DNA from: JAOUEA01 sp038249195 | Lineage (GTDB): Bacteria; Actinomycetota; UBA4738; HRBIN12 | Direction: 5' to 3' | Assembly (NCBI GenBank): GCA_038249195.1 | Contig: JBBRWM010000002.1 | Span: 372,001 to 436,000 of the forward strand | Length of the DNA stretch: 64,000 bases | Part shown: positions 42,965-51,186 of the stretch, in pieces | Position numbering within the stretch: position 1 is the stretch's first letter | Layout: each line of letters starts with the position of its first letter | Program-made: the position numbers and the translations under genes | Notes under the pieces: generated by a model | The model's input: the letters and a program-made list of their open reading frames with translations, nothing else | The model's database searches: none | What the model was told of the DNA's origin: nothing

Positions 42965-43084
42965 CGCGCCATCTCAGGCGCGCGTGATCGCGCCATCTCA
43001 GGCGCGCGTGATCGCGCCATCTCAGGCGCGCGTGATCGCGCCATCTCAGGCGCGCGTGATCGCGCCATCTCAGGCGCGCGTGAT
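42965..43084. repeat. Five perfect 24-bp tandem repeats, each a hairpin, between pgsA and gcvH
   Basis: The unit CGCGCC-ATCTCA-GGCGCG-CGTGAT occurs five times without mismatch, followed by a six-base partial copy. CGCGCC and GGCGCG pair around a six-base loop. The copy nearest pgsA contains that gene's final codons and stop codon, so the array looks like amplification of the gene end. It ends 58 bases before the gcvH start on the same transcription path. There are no spacers, so it is not CRISPR. Confidence 0.95.
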
Positions 43085-43654
43085 CGCGCGACGGATGTCG
43101 CCGAGGTAGATGAAGGCGGCGATGTAGTACTCCACGATCCCGAGGGCGAACGAGACCCACCCGGCGACGAGCACCATCGGCGCCAACAGGTACCCGAGCT
43201 CTCCCCACGAGACCCAACCGATCGCGCACATCAACGAGAACGTGGCTACCTTGCCGATCCATCGCACGTCCACGCGGACGTGCTTGCCCGCCGCCAACGC
43301 GGCACCCACGATCAGGACCACGAGATCGCGGGCTAGGATCAAGGCCGCCGCCCACAGCGGGAATGCGCCCCGGACCACCAAAGCGATCAGGCCGGCGGCG
43401 ATCGCCAGACGGTCTGCGACGGGGTCGAGGACCTTGCCCAGCTCGGACACCTGGCCGGTGCGCCGCGCCACCAGACCATCCACCCAGTCGGTCGCCGAAA
43501 CGAGGCCGAAGAGCACGAGTCCCCAGAACGTCGTGGGTTCGTGGATGATCAGGTAGCAGAAGACCGGGATCAGCAGGATCCGGATGGACGACAGCAGGTT
43601 GGGGACCGTGAGGATCGCGGAGGATCCCGGCGCGGACTCACCCGTCCCCTTCAT
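43070..43654 (-). CDS. CDP-alcohol phosphatidyltransferase (PgsA-like)
   Basis: This 194-residue membrane enzyme has the class motif D-G-x2-A-R-x8-G-x3-D-x3-D in TDWVDGLVARRTGQVSELG then KVLDPVADR, and about six membrane helices. It joins a CDP-diacylglycerol lipid to an alcohol such as glycerol-3-phosphate; phosphatidylglycerophosphate synthase is the most likely product, but a phosphatidylinositol-type synthase is not excluded. Its last codons lie in the 24-bp repeat array. Confidence 0.88.
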   Translation of the reverse strand: MKGTGESAPGSSAILTVPNLLSSIRILLIPVFCYLIIHEPTTFWGLVLFGLVSATDWVDGLVARRTGQVSELGKVLDPVADRLAIAAGLIALVVRGAFPLWAAALILARDLVVLIVGAALAAGKHVRVDVRWIGKVATFSLMCAIGWVSWGELGYLLAPMVLVAGWVSFALGIVEYYIAAFIYLGDIRRAITRA

Positions 43655-43657
43655 CTG

Positions 43658-43732
43658 TCGGGCCGGCCGGATTCGAACCGGCGACCTTCTGACCCCCAGT
43701 CAGACGCGCTAACCAAGCTGCGCCACGGCCCG
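43658..43732 (-). tRNA. tRNA-Pro (anticodon GGG)
   Basis: Acceptor arms CGGGCCG and CGGCCCG pair fully, with discriminator A. The anticodon arm is TCTGA-CTGGGGG-TCAGA, giving anticodon GGG, and the T arm contains GGTTCGAATCC. The 75-base gene has no encoded CCA end. It starts 78 bases before pgsA on the same strand. Confidence 0.96.
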
Positions 43733-43961
43733 TTTGCCTGCGGTTATGCCTTATCGGTGCCTCGGGCACCGCTCCTCGAGGTGATGACCTTCTCGGAAGG
43801 AGGAGAGCATCCGCATGGCCGAGAGTGTATGAGGAACCGACGGTTCCGTCATGACTATGACTCGAGGCGATGAGCGTCCCCGAGACCCTTCGTGAGCAGC
43901 AAGCGGACGTGCGGCGTCCCTGGGGCCTCGTCGCGAGCCCCCTGGCCTGAGGCTGGACTGC

Positions 43962-44282
43962 CTAGGTCGGGCCCGAGACCGCGGCACCAACCATGCCGGC
44001 AACACGAGTGGATCGTGGTGGTCGCTGGGCAGCCACCGCTGCCAGGGAGCTAGGACCGGTCCCATTTACGCGCGTCACGCTCAGCTCCTCGCGAGAAATC
44101 CCCTTGGCCACCATGCCCCGCAGGGCGACTTGCGCCACAACCTTATCGTGGTACGCCCCGAGGACGATCAGATGCTCTCCCTGGCGTTGCGTAACCGCGT
44201 AGCGCTTCGCGCTCTTCGCCTTGTTGTGCGCGGTCTCGAATGCAGCCGGAGCGGAGCCGGGACCCGTTCCCGAGAATCCCAT
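43962..44282 (-). CDS. Small hypothetical protein
   Basis: This 106-residue protein has a folded-looking core KRYAVTQRQGEHLIVLGAY and QVALRGMVAKGISREELSV (residues 22-65) and a basic Ala-rich tail. I do not recognise it. The ATG is supported by GAAGGG eight bases upstream, and a -10 candidate is embedded in a palindrome 32-47 bases upstream. It lies alone between tRNA-Pro and a VOC gene. The 229 bases between its end and the tRNA hold no feature I can identify. Confidence 0.5.
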   Translation of the reverse strand: MGFSGTGPGSAPAAFETAHNKAKSAKRYAVTQRQGEHLIVLGAYHDKVVAQVALRGMVAKGISREELSVTRVNGTGPSSLAAVAAQRPPRSTRVAGMVGAAVSGPT

Positions 44283-44306
44283 CGCAGGCCCTTCTTTCGG
44301 AGGATC

Positions 44307-44330
44307 GGCTGCGATGATATACGCGCAGCC
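44307..44330 (-). promoter_or_regulatory. Palindromic operator candidate over a -10 box
   Basis: GGCTGCG and CGCAGCC (7-bp arms) flank a 10-base AT-rich centre that contains TATCAT/TATATC on the minus strand, a -10-like sequence for the small gene at 43962. A repressor bound here would block that promoter. Confidence 0.4.
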
Positions 44331-44431
44331 GCACGAAAGGGCGGAGCTTCCCGGCGCTCCCCGATGCTCAGGAACGCATCCTGCATCAGCTTTCTTCGCG
44401 TCGCGGCGATCCCGGTCACGAAGACTCGCGC

Positions 44432-44815
44432 TCAGGCGGGTGGTTCGTAGGTCGTGATCTCGATCTGGTGTCCATCCGGATCGTCGAAGTAGATCGACCA
44501 CGCCACGCCGTAGTCGCCTTCGTGGAGATCGATGCCCCGCCCTTGGATCTCGGTCCTCGCCTCTTCGAGGCCACGTCGCGAGGTACGGAATCCGATGTGG
44601 CTCATGTCATCGACGGAACGAGCCGGAGGGATGACGGGCGCGAGGCCGGAGGGGAAGAGGGCGACGCCGCTCCCGTTGGCCTCGAGGACGGCCGGGAAAT
44701 CGCCCCACGCCTCCTCGTGGACGCGCACGAGCCCGAGGACCTCCTGATACCAGCGGATCGAACGATCCACGTCCGCGACGTTGATCCCGACATGATCGAG
44801 CGCTGCGAGCTCCAC
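44432..44815 (-). CDS. VOC-family (glyoxalase-like) protein
   Basis: This 127-residue vicinal-oxygen-chelate fold protein has two beta-alpha-beta3 modules. Likely metal ligands are His in LDHVGINV, Glu in the first module, His in MSHIGFR and the terminal Glu in HQIEITTYE. It could be a lyase, dioxygenase or resistance-type protein; the substrate is unknown. The GTG start follows a G-rich tract, and the domain begins four residues later. Confidence 0.8.
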   Translation of the reverse strand: MELAALDHVGINVADVDRSIRWYQEVLGLVRVHEEAWGDFPAVLEANGSGVALFPSGLAPVIPPARSVDDMSHIGFRTSRRGLEEARTEIQGRGIDLHEGDYGVAWSIYFDDPDGHQIEITTYEPPA

Positions 44816-44910
44816 GTGCCCCCCCGCGGCCCGGAGATGGCCGCGCCCTGAGAGGTTTATGACTCCGATGCGCCACCGAGTCAACACAAGGGGTCCGAGA
44901 AGCTCGTCCG

Positions 44911-46227
44911 TCACGGACTCGTGCCGCGCGATCGACGGGCACGCGGGCGGAAGGTCAGTCGGATCGGCACGCCGTCCAACCCGAACGTCCGCCGCAGGCG
45001 GCCCTCGAGGTAGCGGCGGTACCCGGCATCGGGTTCGCGTGCTCCCCCGAAGATGACGAACGTCGGCGGCCCGGCACTCACCTGCGTGGCGTAGTGCAGC
45101 GTCCCCGCGACCCGCGGCGTGGGCCGTTCCCGTTGGGCGCGTTGGATCACCTCGTTCACCTTGGACGTCGGTGCTCGCAGGGTCCATCTCGTGTGGAGGT
45201 CGAACAGTACCGGAGGCAACCGTTGCACCCCGCGGCCGTTGAGGGCCGAGGTTCGCATCGCCGTCGCGTTCGCGAAGGGTCTGAGGGTCCCCCTCAGGTC
45301 CCCGTAGGTCTTGTCCTTTTCTTCGACCAGGTCCCACTTGTTGGCGACCAACAGGAACGCGCGCCCGGCATCCATCGCCCGGTTCGCGATCTTCTTGTCC
45401 TCGACGGTGAATCCCTCGCTCGCATCGATCACGAGCACGACCGCGTCGGCGCGATCGATCGCCTCGGTCGCCCGCACGAAGCTGTAGTACTCCACCCCGT
45501 GGACCCTCGTGTGACGTCGCATGCCCGCGGTATCGATGAAGCGCACGGGCCCCTGCGGCCACTCCACCACGGCGTCGACGGCGTCGCGAGTCGTCCCCGC
45601 TTCCTCGAACACCACCGATCGCTCCTCCCCCACCAGACGGTTGAACAAGCTGGACTTGCCGACGTTCGGTCGGCCGACGACCGCGAATCTCGGCTCCGCG
45701 TGTGACTCCCCCGAGAGGGCCGGCGCCTCGGGCAGCAGCGTCACGATCTCGTCGAGGAGGTCCCCGGCGGCCCGACCGTGCATGCCGGAGACGGGGAACG
45801 GCTCGCCCAATCCCAGGCGGTGGAACGCGACCGCGTCGACCTCCTCGGCCGCGGAGTCCACCTTGTTCGCCACGACCAGGACGGGCACGGTGACGCGGCG
45901 AAGACGTCGAGCGAGTGCGTCGTCCTCGTCGGTGACGCCCACCTGGGCGTCCACCACCAGGAGGATCAGGTCCGCGTGTTCGATCGCTCGCTCGGCCTGC
46001 TTACGCGCCGCGGCCTCCAACCCTCGGGCGGCGCTCACGAAACCCGCGGTGTCCACCAAGGCGAACCGCCGGCCTCGCCAGGCGGCCTCGACCTCGACCC
46101 GGTCCCGCGTGACGCCGGGCTGGCCGTGGGCGATGGCCTCGCGGCGTCCGAACAAGCGGTTCACCAACGTCGACTTGCCCACGTTCTGCCGGCCCACCAC
46201 GGCGACACGCGGAGCGCGCTCGCTCAC
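44911..46227 (-). CDS. der: Ribosome-assembly GTPase Der (EngA)
   Basis: This 438-residue protein has two GTPase domains in tandem: GRQNVGKS and DTAGF with NKVD, then GRPNVGKS and DTAGM with NKWD, followed by a KH-like C-terminal domain. It acts in maturation of the 50S subunit. The first G1 reads RQNVGKS. The GTG start overlaps the cmk stop by four bases, the conserved cmk-der pairing. Confidence 0.96.
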   Translation of the reverse strand: MSERAPRVAVVGRQNVGKSTLVNRLFGRREAIAHGQPGVTRDRVEVEAAWRGRRFALVDTAGFVSAARGLEAAARKQAERAIEHADLILLVVDAQVGVTDEDDALARRLRRVTVPVLVVANKVDSAAEEVDAVAFHRLGLGEPFPVSGMHGRAAGDLLDEIVTLLPEAPALSGESHAEPRFAVVGRPNVGKSSLFNRLVGEERSVVFEEAGTTRDAVDAVVEWPQGPVRFIDTAGMRRHTRVHGVEYYSFVRATEAIDRADAVVLVIDASEGFTVEDKKIANRAMDAGRAFLLVANKWDLVEEKDKTYGDLRGTLRPFANATAMRTSALNGRGVQRLPPVLFDLHTRWTLRAPTSKVNEVIQRAQRERPTPRVAGTLHYATQVSAGPPTFVIFGGAREPDAGYRRYLEGRLRRTFGLDGVPIRLTFRPRARRSRGTSP

Positions 46228-46877
46228 GCCGTCAGCTCCGGGGCCCGCGCCCTGACGATCGCGAGCGCCTCGCCCAGCACCTCAACGATCTCCCGGTGTG
46301 TCGTATCGATCACGACGGCGCCCTGGGCGGGCTCGAACGGGATCACCCGCATGTCGCTGCGATCTCGCGCGTGCAGCGCCATCGCCGCGCCGCCCTCGGC
46401 CCGATCCCGCGAGCGGCGGGCCGCGCGCACCGTTGGGTCGGCCTCGAGATACAGCTTGACCGGGGCGTCGACGTACACCATCGAACCCATGTCGCGTCCC
46501 TCCATCACAGCCCCGTTCTCCCCGAGGCGCCGCTGCTCCGCACGCATCGGCGCCCGGACCTCGGGGTGACGCGCAACCGCGGAGACGTGAGCCTCGACCT
46601 CGGCGCCGGCGAGGCGCGGGCCCGAGGGCCCACCCTCGATGCGGACCTGAGGTGGCTCGCCATCGTCCAGGCTGAACCTCAACGTGGCCAGGAGCGTGGC
46701 AAGCCTGGCGCCGTCGTCGACGTCCACCTGCCCGTCGACAGCTGCGAGGGTCAGCGCCCGGTACATGAGCCCCGTGTTCACGTACGCGAGGCCCAACGCC
46801 GAAGCGAGGCCGCGGGCCAGCGTCGATTTGCCACTTCCGGCGGCCCCGTCGATGGTCACGACGCGCGGCGGCTTCAT
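46224..46877 (-). CDS. cmk: Cytidylate kinase
   Basis: This 217-residue kinase phosphorylates CMP/dCMP. Walker A is GAAGSGKSTLA at about residue 10, with NTGLMYRAL, EGRDMGSMV (usually EGRDIGT) and RRSRDRAE in the lid. The ATG overlaps the aroA stop (ATGA) and the stop overlaps the der start, so aroA-cmk-der is translationally chained. Confidence 0.95.
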   Translation of the reverse strand: MKPPRVVTIDGAAGSGKSTLARGLASALGLAYVNTGLMYRALTLAAVDGQVDVDDGARLATLLATLRFSLDDGEPPQVRIEGGPSGPRLAGAEVEAHVSAVARHPEVRAPMRAEQRRLGENGAVMEGRDMGSMVYVDAPVKLYLEADPTVRAARRSRDRAEGGAAMALHARDRSDMRVIPFEPAQGAVVIDTTHREIVEVLGEALAIVRARAPELTA

Positions 46878-48247
46878 GGATGCGTCGCTTCGAGATGAGC
46901 GCCGAGCCGTGCCATGAGGAGCACGAACCCCGGGAACGACACCTCCGCTGCCTCGATGCCATCGACCTCGCATGGGCCGGACGCCGCCAGCGCCCCTACG
47001 GTGAACGCCATCGCCAAACGGTGATCGCCATGGGCGTGCGCGAGTCCCCCCGTGAGCCCACCTCCGCCGATCACGAGGTCCTCTCCGTCGACCGTGGCGC
47101 CCCCACCGAGATCCTCGACCCCCCGCGCGACGCCGGTGAGGCGATCCGCCTCCTTCAACCGGAGCTCGTGCGCCCCCTCGAACCGGGACTCTCCGTTCGC
47201 GCGGGTGGCCACGAGCGCCAACACGGGGATCTCGTCGATCACGAGCGGGACCTCCTCCTTCGGCACACGCACGGGCACGATGGTGCCGACGGCCGTCACG
47301 TGGATGTCCCCGACCGGTTCTCCCAGTTCCTCTCGCTCGGTCCGCGTTCGGATCCCGATGCCCATGCGCCCCATGACGTCGACGAAGTGCCTTCGGCTCG
47401 GATTGAGGCCGACGCCCGTGATCGTGAGCTCCGAGCCGGTGAGCGCCGCGGCGGCGATCAGGAACGCCGCCGAAGACGGATCGCCGGGGCAGCGCCCGCT
47501 GAATCCTTCGGGCTGGAACCTGCTCACGCTCACCCCCGTCGCATCGATCTCGACCGGGGCTCCCAGGGCGGCGAGCGCCCGCTCGGTGTGGTCGCGCGTC
47601 GCGGACGCCTCCCGCACGACGGTGACCCCATCGGCCTCGAGCCCCGCTAGCAGCACCGCGCCCTTGACCTGCGCGCTCGGGACCGGCGGGCGGCAGGTGA
47701 TGCCGCGCAGACGCCCTCCCTCGATCGCGACCGGGGCGTGCCCGTCGACGGTCGATATCGTCGCACCCATGGCGCGCAGCGGCTCGGCCACCCGCTCCAT
47801 GGGCCGCACCGACAGGCTCGCATCGCCCGTGAGGACGGCGCGGTGCGGCGTCGAGGCGAGCACGCCCGACAGGAGTCGCATGACGGTGCCGGCGTTGCCG
47901 CAGTCGAGGGTGCGGTCCGGCTCCACGAGGCCCCTGCGACCCTCACCCTCGACCTCAAGAGCGCCAGCGACAACCTGATGGGCAGCGCCGTTCCACGTGG
48001 AACCTTGACGCTCCGCGGGCGAGCCATCGTTCCGAGCCCATCTCTCTAGTGCAGGTCGAGCCCGGCGGGTCATCGTGGCGAGACAGGCGGCCATCGAGCG
48101 AACGTCGAGGGAACCGGGAAGGTCAACTAATCGGCTCGACCCGCGACCCGTGGCCGCGAGGATCAGCCACCGGTGGGCGATCGATTTATCGCCCGGAACG
48201 GTCGCCTCGCCCTCCAGCTTGCTCCCCGGTGTGCTGCGCGCGCGCAC
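46874..48247 (-). CDS. aroA: 3-phosphoshikimate 1-carboxyvinyltransferase (EPSP synthase)
   Basis: This 457-residue shikimate-pathway enzyme has PGDKSIAHR at residue 19, LDCGNAGTVMRLL, SLSVRPM and HELRLKEADRL, which cover the phosphate, PEP and catalytic sites. Between the first two motifs is an unusually long stretch, about 25 residues more than in common homologues. The GTG start follows GAGGAGG closely and replaces the unrelated longer open frame. It is downstream of aroH and tyrA, forming an aromatic amino acid cluster. Confidence 0.94.
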   Translation of the reverse strand: MRARSTPGSKLEGEATVPGDKSIAHRWLILAATGRGSSRLVDLPGSLDVRSMAACLATMTRRARPALERWARNDGSPAERQGSTWNGAAHQVVAGALEVEGEGRRGLVEPDRTLDCGNAGTVMRLLSGVLASTPHRAVLTGDASLSVRPMERVAEPLRAMGATISTVDGHAPVAIEGGRLRGITCRPPVPSAQVKGAVLLAGLEADGVTVVREASATRDHTERALAALGAPVEIDATGVSVSRFQPEGFSGRCPGDPSSAAFLIAAAALTGSELTITGVGLNPSRRHFVDVMGRMGIGIRTRTEREELGEPVGDIHVTAVGTIVPVRVPKEEVPLVIDEIPVLALVATRANGESRFEGAHELRLKEADRLTGVARGVEDLGGGATVDGEDLVIGGGGLTGGLAHAHGDHRLAMAFTVGALAASGPCEVDGIEAAEVSFPGFVLLMARLGAHLEATHP

Positions 48248-48267
48248 GCGTCCCTCCTCGGCCCGTC

Positions 48268-49377
48268 TCAGGCGATGCGGATGGGGTCGGAGCCCTGCGA
48301 TGACAGGACGCGGATCGCCTCGCCGGCCGCCGCGGCCGCGACCGTCAGATGTACGGTACCGCGGCCGCCCTCGGGCGAGTGCACGATCTGGAGGTCCTCG
48401 ATGTTCACTCCGCCGTCTGCCAGGGCGGCGGTCAGCTCCGCGAGGGCGCCGGGGCGGTCGGGCACGCTCACCCGCACAACGGCGACGCCCGAGCGCACCT
48501 GCGGTTTGGCCGCAAGTTTGAGACGGGCCCGCTTGGCGGCGGCGAAGGTCGCCTCGACGTCGGCCGCGGCACCCGCGACGATCTCGTCGCGCAGCGCCGT
48601 GAGCCGGGCGACGTAGAGGTCGATCGCGGCTGCGACCTGGCCGCCGTTGGCCAGCAGGATCTCGCTCCACAGGGCGGGATTCGAAGACGCGAGGCGGGTG
48701 AGGTCGCGGAATCCGCCCGCCGCGAGCAACAGGATCTCCGGCTCGTCGGACTCCTCCGTGGCGGCGAGTGCCATGAGCGCCGTCGAGGCGACCTGCGGGA
48801 GGTGACTCACGAAGGCGACGAGGCGATCGTGGCGTTCGGGCGCCATCTGCACCGGGCGGGCCCCCAGGCGTGTCACCCACTGGGCAAGGTCATCGACCTT
48901 GCCCGGATCGGAGGCATCGGTGGGCGTGAGCACCCACACGATCGCGTCCACGAGGGAGGCAGAGGCGTGCTGGGGGCCGGAGCGTTCGCTGCCGCCCATC
49001 GGATGGCCTGGAACGAAACGGCGCCGGTGAGCGACCTCGAGGCGGGCGGCGACCTCGGCGGCAAGCGGCGCCTTGATGCTGCCCACGTCCGTGACCACGG
49101 CATCGCGCGTCGCCTCGAGCGCCGCGGCGACCTGCTCGGTGATCGACGCGATCGGCGTGGCCACCACCACGATCTGTGCATCCCGCACGGCCTCGGCCGC
49201 AGAGGCGGCGGCGGCGAGCGCCCCCGAACCGACGGCCGCCCGGAGCGACCGTGGATCCACGTCCCAGGCGACGACCGTGCACCCCACGCGGGCCGCGGCC
49301 AGCCCGATGGAGGTCCCGATCAGGCCGGTGCCGACGATCGCCACACGGTCGAGGGTTGCGGGCTCAGCCGAGATCAT
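48268..49377 (-). CDS. tyrA: Prephenate dehydrogenase with ACT domain
   Basis: This 369-residue enzyme has an NAD(P)-binding start VAIVGTGLIGTSIGLAA, the catalytic-region blocks VTDVGSIK, PGHPMGGSERSG and FVSHLPQ, and a C-terminal ACT domain from about residue 295 (VSVPDRPGALAELTAAL) likely to sense tyrosine or another amino acid. It oxidatively decarboxylates prephenate or arogenate. The ATG chosen overlaps the aroH end by 14 bases; a GTG six codons upstream is possible. Confidence 0.94.
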   Translation of the reverse strand: MISAEPATLDRVAIVGTGLIGTSIGLAAARVGCTVVAWDVDPRSLRAAVGSGALAAAASAAEAVRDAQIVVVATPIASITEQVAAALEATRDAVVTDVGSIKAPLAAEVAARLEVAHRRRFVPGHPMGGSERSGPQHASASLVDAIVWVLTPTDASDPGKVDDLAQWVTRLGARPVQMAPERHDRLVAFVSHLPQVASTALMALAATEESDEPEILLLAAGGFRDLTRLASSNPALWSEILLANGGQVAAAIDLYVARLTALRDEIVAGAAADVEATFAAAKRARLKLAAKPQVRSGVAVVRVSVPDRPGALAELTAALADGGVNIEDLQIVHSPEGGRGTVHLTVAAAAAGEAIRVLSSQGSDPIRIA

Positions 49378-49723
49378 CGCGCAGGGACTCCGCACCGTCG
49401 AGGTAGACGTGCGTCACCTCGTCGAGGGTGGCCTCGGTGTGGAAATGCATGAGGACCCGGATCACGCCGCCCATCGATCCGCTCACGGGGATCTCCTGGG
49501 CGCACATCAACGGGACCCGGCCCAGGCCCATCCGTCGAGCCGCCTCGGCCGGGAATGCCGAACGCAGGTCCGCGGTCGTCGTGAACAGCACGCTGATGAG
49601 ATCGTCGGAGGCGACGTCGTTGCGGCGCAGGAGCATCTCGAGGAGGCGCTCGGTGGCGTCGAGCACGCTCGGCGGCGTGTCCTCGGGCACGGTGATCGCC
49701 CCGCGGGCGGCGCGCACCTTCAT
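49364..49723 (-). CDS. aroH: Monofunctional AroH-type chorismate mutase
   Basis: This 119-residue trimeric chorismate mutase of the Bacillus type starts KVRAARGAITVPEDT with the active-site arginine and contains LMCAQEIPVSGSM and IRVLMHFHT. It converts chorismate to prephenate, the substrate of TyrA encoded next. The ATG is at the homologous start; the upstream extension overlaps rluB and is rejected. Confidence 0.94.
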   Translation of the reverse strand: MKVRAARGAITVPEDTPPSVLDATERLLEMLLRRNDVASDDLISVLFTTTADLRSAFPAEAARRMGLGRVPLMCAQEIPVSGSMGGVIRVLMHFHTEATLDEVTHVYLDGAESLRDDLG

Positions 49724-49778
49724 CGATGGGTCCCGTCTCCTCGTGGTTTCGGGGCGAGACCGCCCCGCCGCGATAAGG

Positions 49779-50501
49779 CTACCTGCCGGCGGCTCCGGAC
49801 AGGGCAACGACCTCTTCGTGGGACAGCTCACGGAGTTCGCCGGGCGCCAGGCCGCCCAGCGTGATGGGTCCGACGCGCACGCGCACCAGCCGCGTCACCG
49901 GCAGCCCCACCGCGTCGAGCATCCGGCGAACCTCACGTTTGCGGCCCTCGGTCATCACGACCCGGATCGCTGCGCGCCCTCGGCTCGCATCCACCGTCCG
50001 AGCAGACTTCGGTCGAGCGGGACCGTCTTCGAGCGCGACCCCAGCCCGCAAGCGGGCGAGGTGTTTGGGGCCGGGAGCGCCACGCACCTCGGCCAGGTAC
50101 TCCTTCTCGATCCCGAAGCTCGGGTGCATCAGCCGGTTCGCCAGCTCGCCGTCGTTCGTCAACAGCAGGAGTCCTTCGGAATCCCGATCGAGCCGCCCCA
50201 CCGGGAACACCCGCGGTCCCGTGGCCGGAAGGTAGGCGCGGATGTCCGTTCTACCCTGCGGGTCCGCCATGGTCGTGAGGACCCCCGCCGGCTTGTGCAG
50301 GGCGTAGTACCTCACGTTCGGATCGAGGCTCACGGGCGAACCGTCGACCCGCACCTCGTCTCGACCCGCTTCGGCTTTATCTCCGAGGGTCGCCACCGCG
50401 CCGTTGAGGCTCACCCGTCCGGCCGCGATCAGCTCTTCACAGGTGCGCCGCGACCCGAACCCCGCGCGGGCGAGCGCGCGTTGGAGCCGTTCCTGCGTCA
50501 T
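49779..50501 (-). CDS. RsuA/RluB-family rRNA pseudouridine synthase
   Basis: This 240-residue protein has an S4 RNA-binding domain (residues 1-60, RLQRALARAGFGSRRTCEELI) and a catalytic domain with GRLDRDSEGLLLLTNDG, whose Asp is the nucleophile. The order scpA-scpB-rluB is widely conserved, which favours RluB (23S rRNA) over RsuA. The ATG is one base after the scpB stop. Confidence 0.92.
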   Translation of the reverse strand: MTQERLQRALARAGFGSRRTCEELIAAGRVSLNGAVATLGDKAEAGRDEVRVDGSPVSLDPNVRYYALHKPAGVLTTMADPQGRTDIRAYLPATGPRVFPVGRLDRDSEGLLLLTNDGELANRLMHPSFGIEKEYLAEVRGAPGPKHLARLRAGVALEDGPARPKSARTVDASRGRAAIRVVMTEGRKREVRRMLDAVGLPVTRLVRVRVGPITLGGLAPGELRELSHEEVVALSGAAGR

Positions 50502-50502
50502 C

Positions 50503-51183
50503 TCACGCCCGGGCTTCGCCGGGCGGCGGGTCGGGCTCGGGGCCCGGCTCGAGCTCGGCGGCGGTCCCCGGCCGGGGCTCGGTGTAGGACCCGGGTGCCC
50601 GAGGCCCCGAGCCGGAGGAAGGTTCGGGCGCCTCATCGATCTCCAGCAATGGGGCGAGGGACGGGAGCGACGCGAGCGACGGCAGGCCCAGGCGCTCGAG
50701 GAACCCCGGCGTCGTGGCGTAGAGCACCGGTCGTCCGGGAGCCTCTTCACGTCCCGCCTCTTCGATCAGGGCTCGGTCCACGAGCGCGCGCAGGACCCCG
50801 TCGGAGTTCACGCCGCGGATGCCGCTCACCTGATGACGCGTGACCGGTTGCTTGTACGCGACGATCGCGAGGGTCTCGAGCGACGCCTTCGTGAGGCGCG
50901 ATTGCCGGGAGCTCACGATGAAGCGCTCCACCACGCTCGCCGTCTCCGGATGGGTGTAGAGCCGCCACCCCCCCGCGACGTTCCGCAGCACCAGCCCACT
51001 CCCCCGCTCCTCCAGCCGCTGCGCGAGCACGTCGCACAAGCCCTCCACCGAACGTCGATCTTGCTCGAGGGTCTGGGCGAGCACGGCGGAGGGGATCGGC
51101 TCGTCCGAGACGAAGAACAGCGCCTCAAGAGCCCGGGTGTCCGGCTCGAGCGTGGCCTCCTCCTCAACGTCCATCCCCGGCAC
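50503..51183 (-). CDS. scpB: Segregation and condensation protein B
   Basis: This 226-residue protein has two winged-helix domains (residues 15-85 and 90-160) and typical LTKASLETLAIVAYKQPVTR and IRGVNSDGVLRALVDR blocks. It binds ScpA in the SMC condensin complex. The C-terminal 50 residues are Pro/Glu/Gly-rich and probably disordered. The GTG start is three bases after the scpA stop; an ATG three codons later is an alternative. Confidence 0.94.
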   Translation of the reverse strand: MPGMDVEEEATLEPDTRALEALFFVSDEPIPSAVLAQTLEQDRRSVEGLCDVLAQRLEERGSGLVLRNVAGGWRLYTHPETASVVERFIVSSRQSRLTKASLETLAIVAYKQPVTRHQVSGIRGVNSDGVLRALVDRALIEEAGREEAPGRPVLYATTPGFLERLGLPSLASLPSLAPLLEIDEAPEPSSGSGPRAPGSYTEPRPGTAAELEPGPEPDPPPGEARA

Positions 51184-51186
51184 GCC

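Noticed and set aside
42907..43068. N-terminal extension of GcvH made of MARSRAPE repeats
   Set aside because: It is translation of the 24-bp hairpin array. GcvH homology begins at VEFPEDL, where a GTG has a well-placed GGAGG.
42965..43084. CRISPR array
   Set aside because: The repeats are contiguous with no spacers, only 24 bp, include a gene's stop codon, and no cas genes are present.
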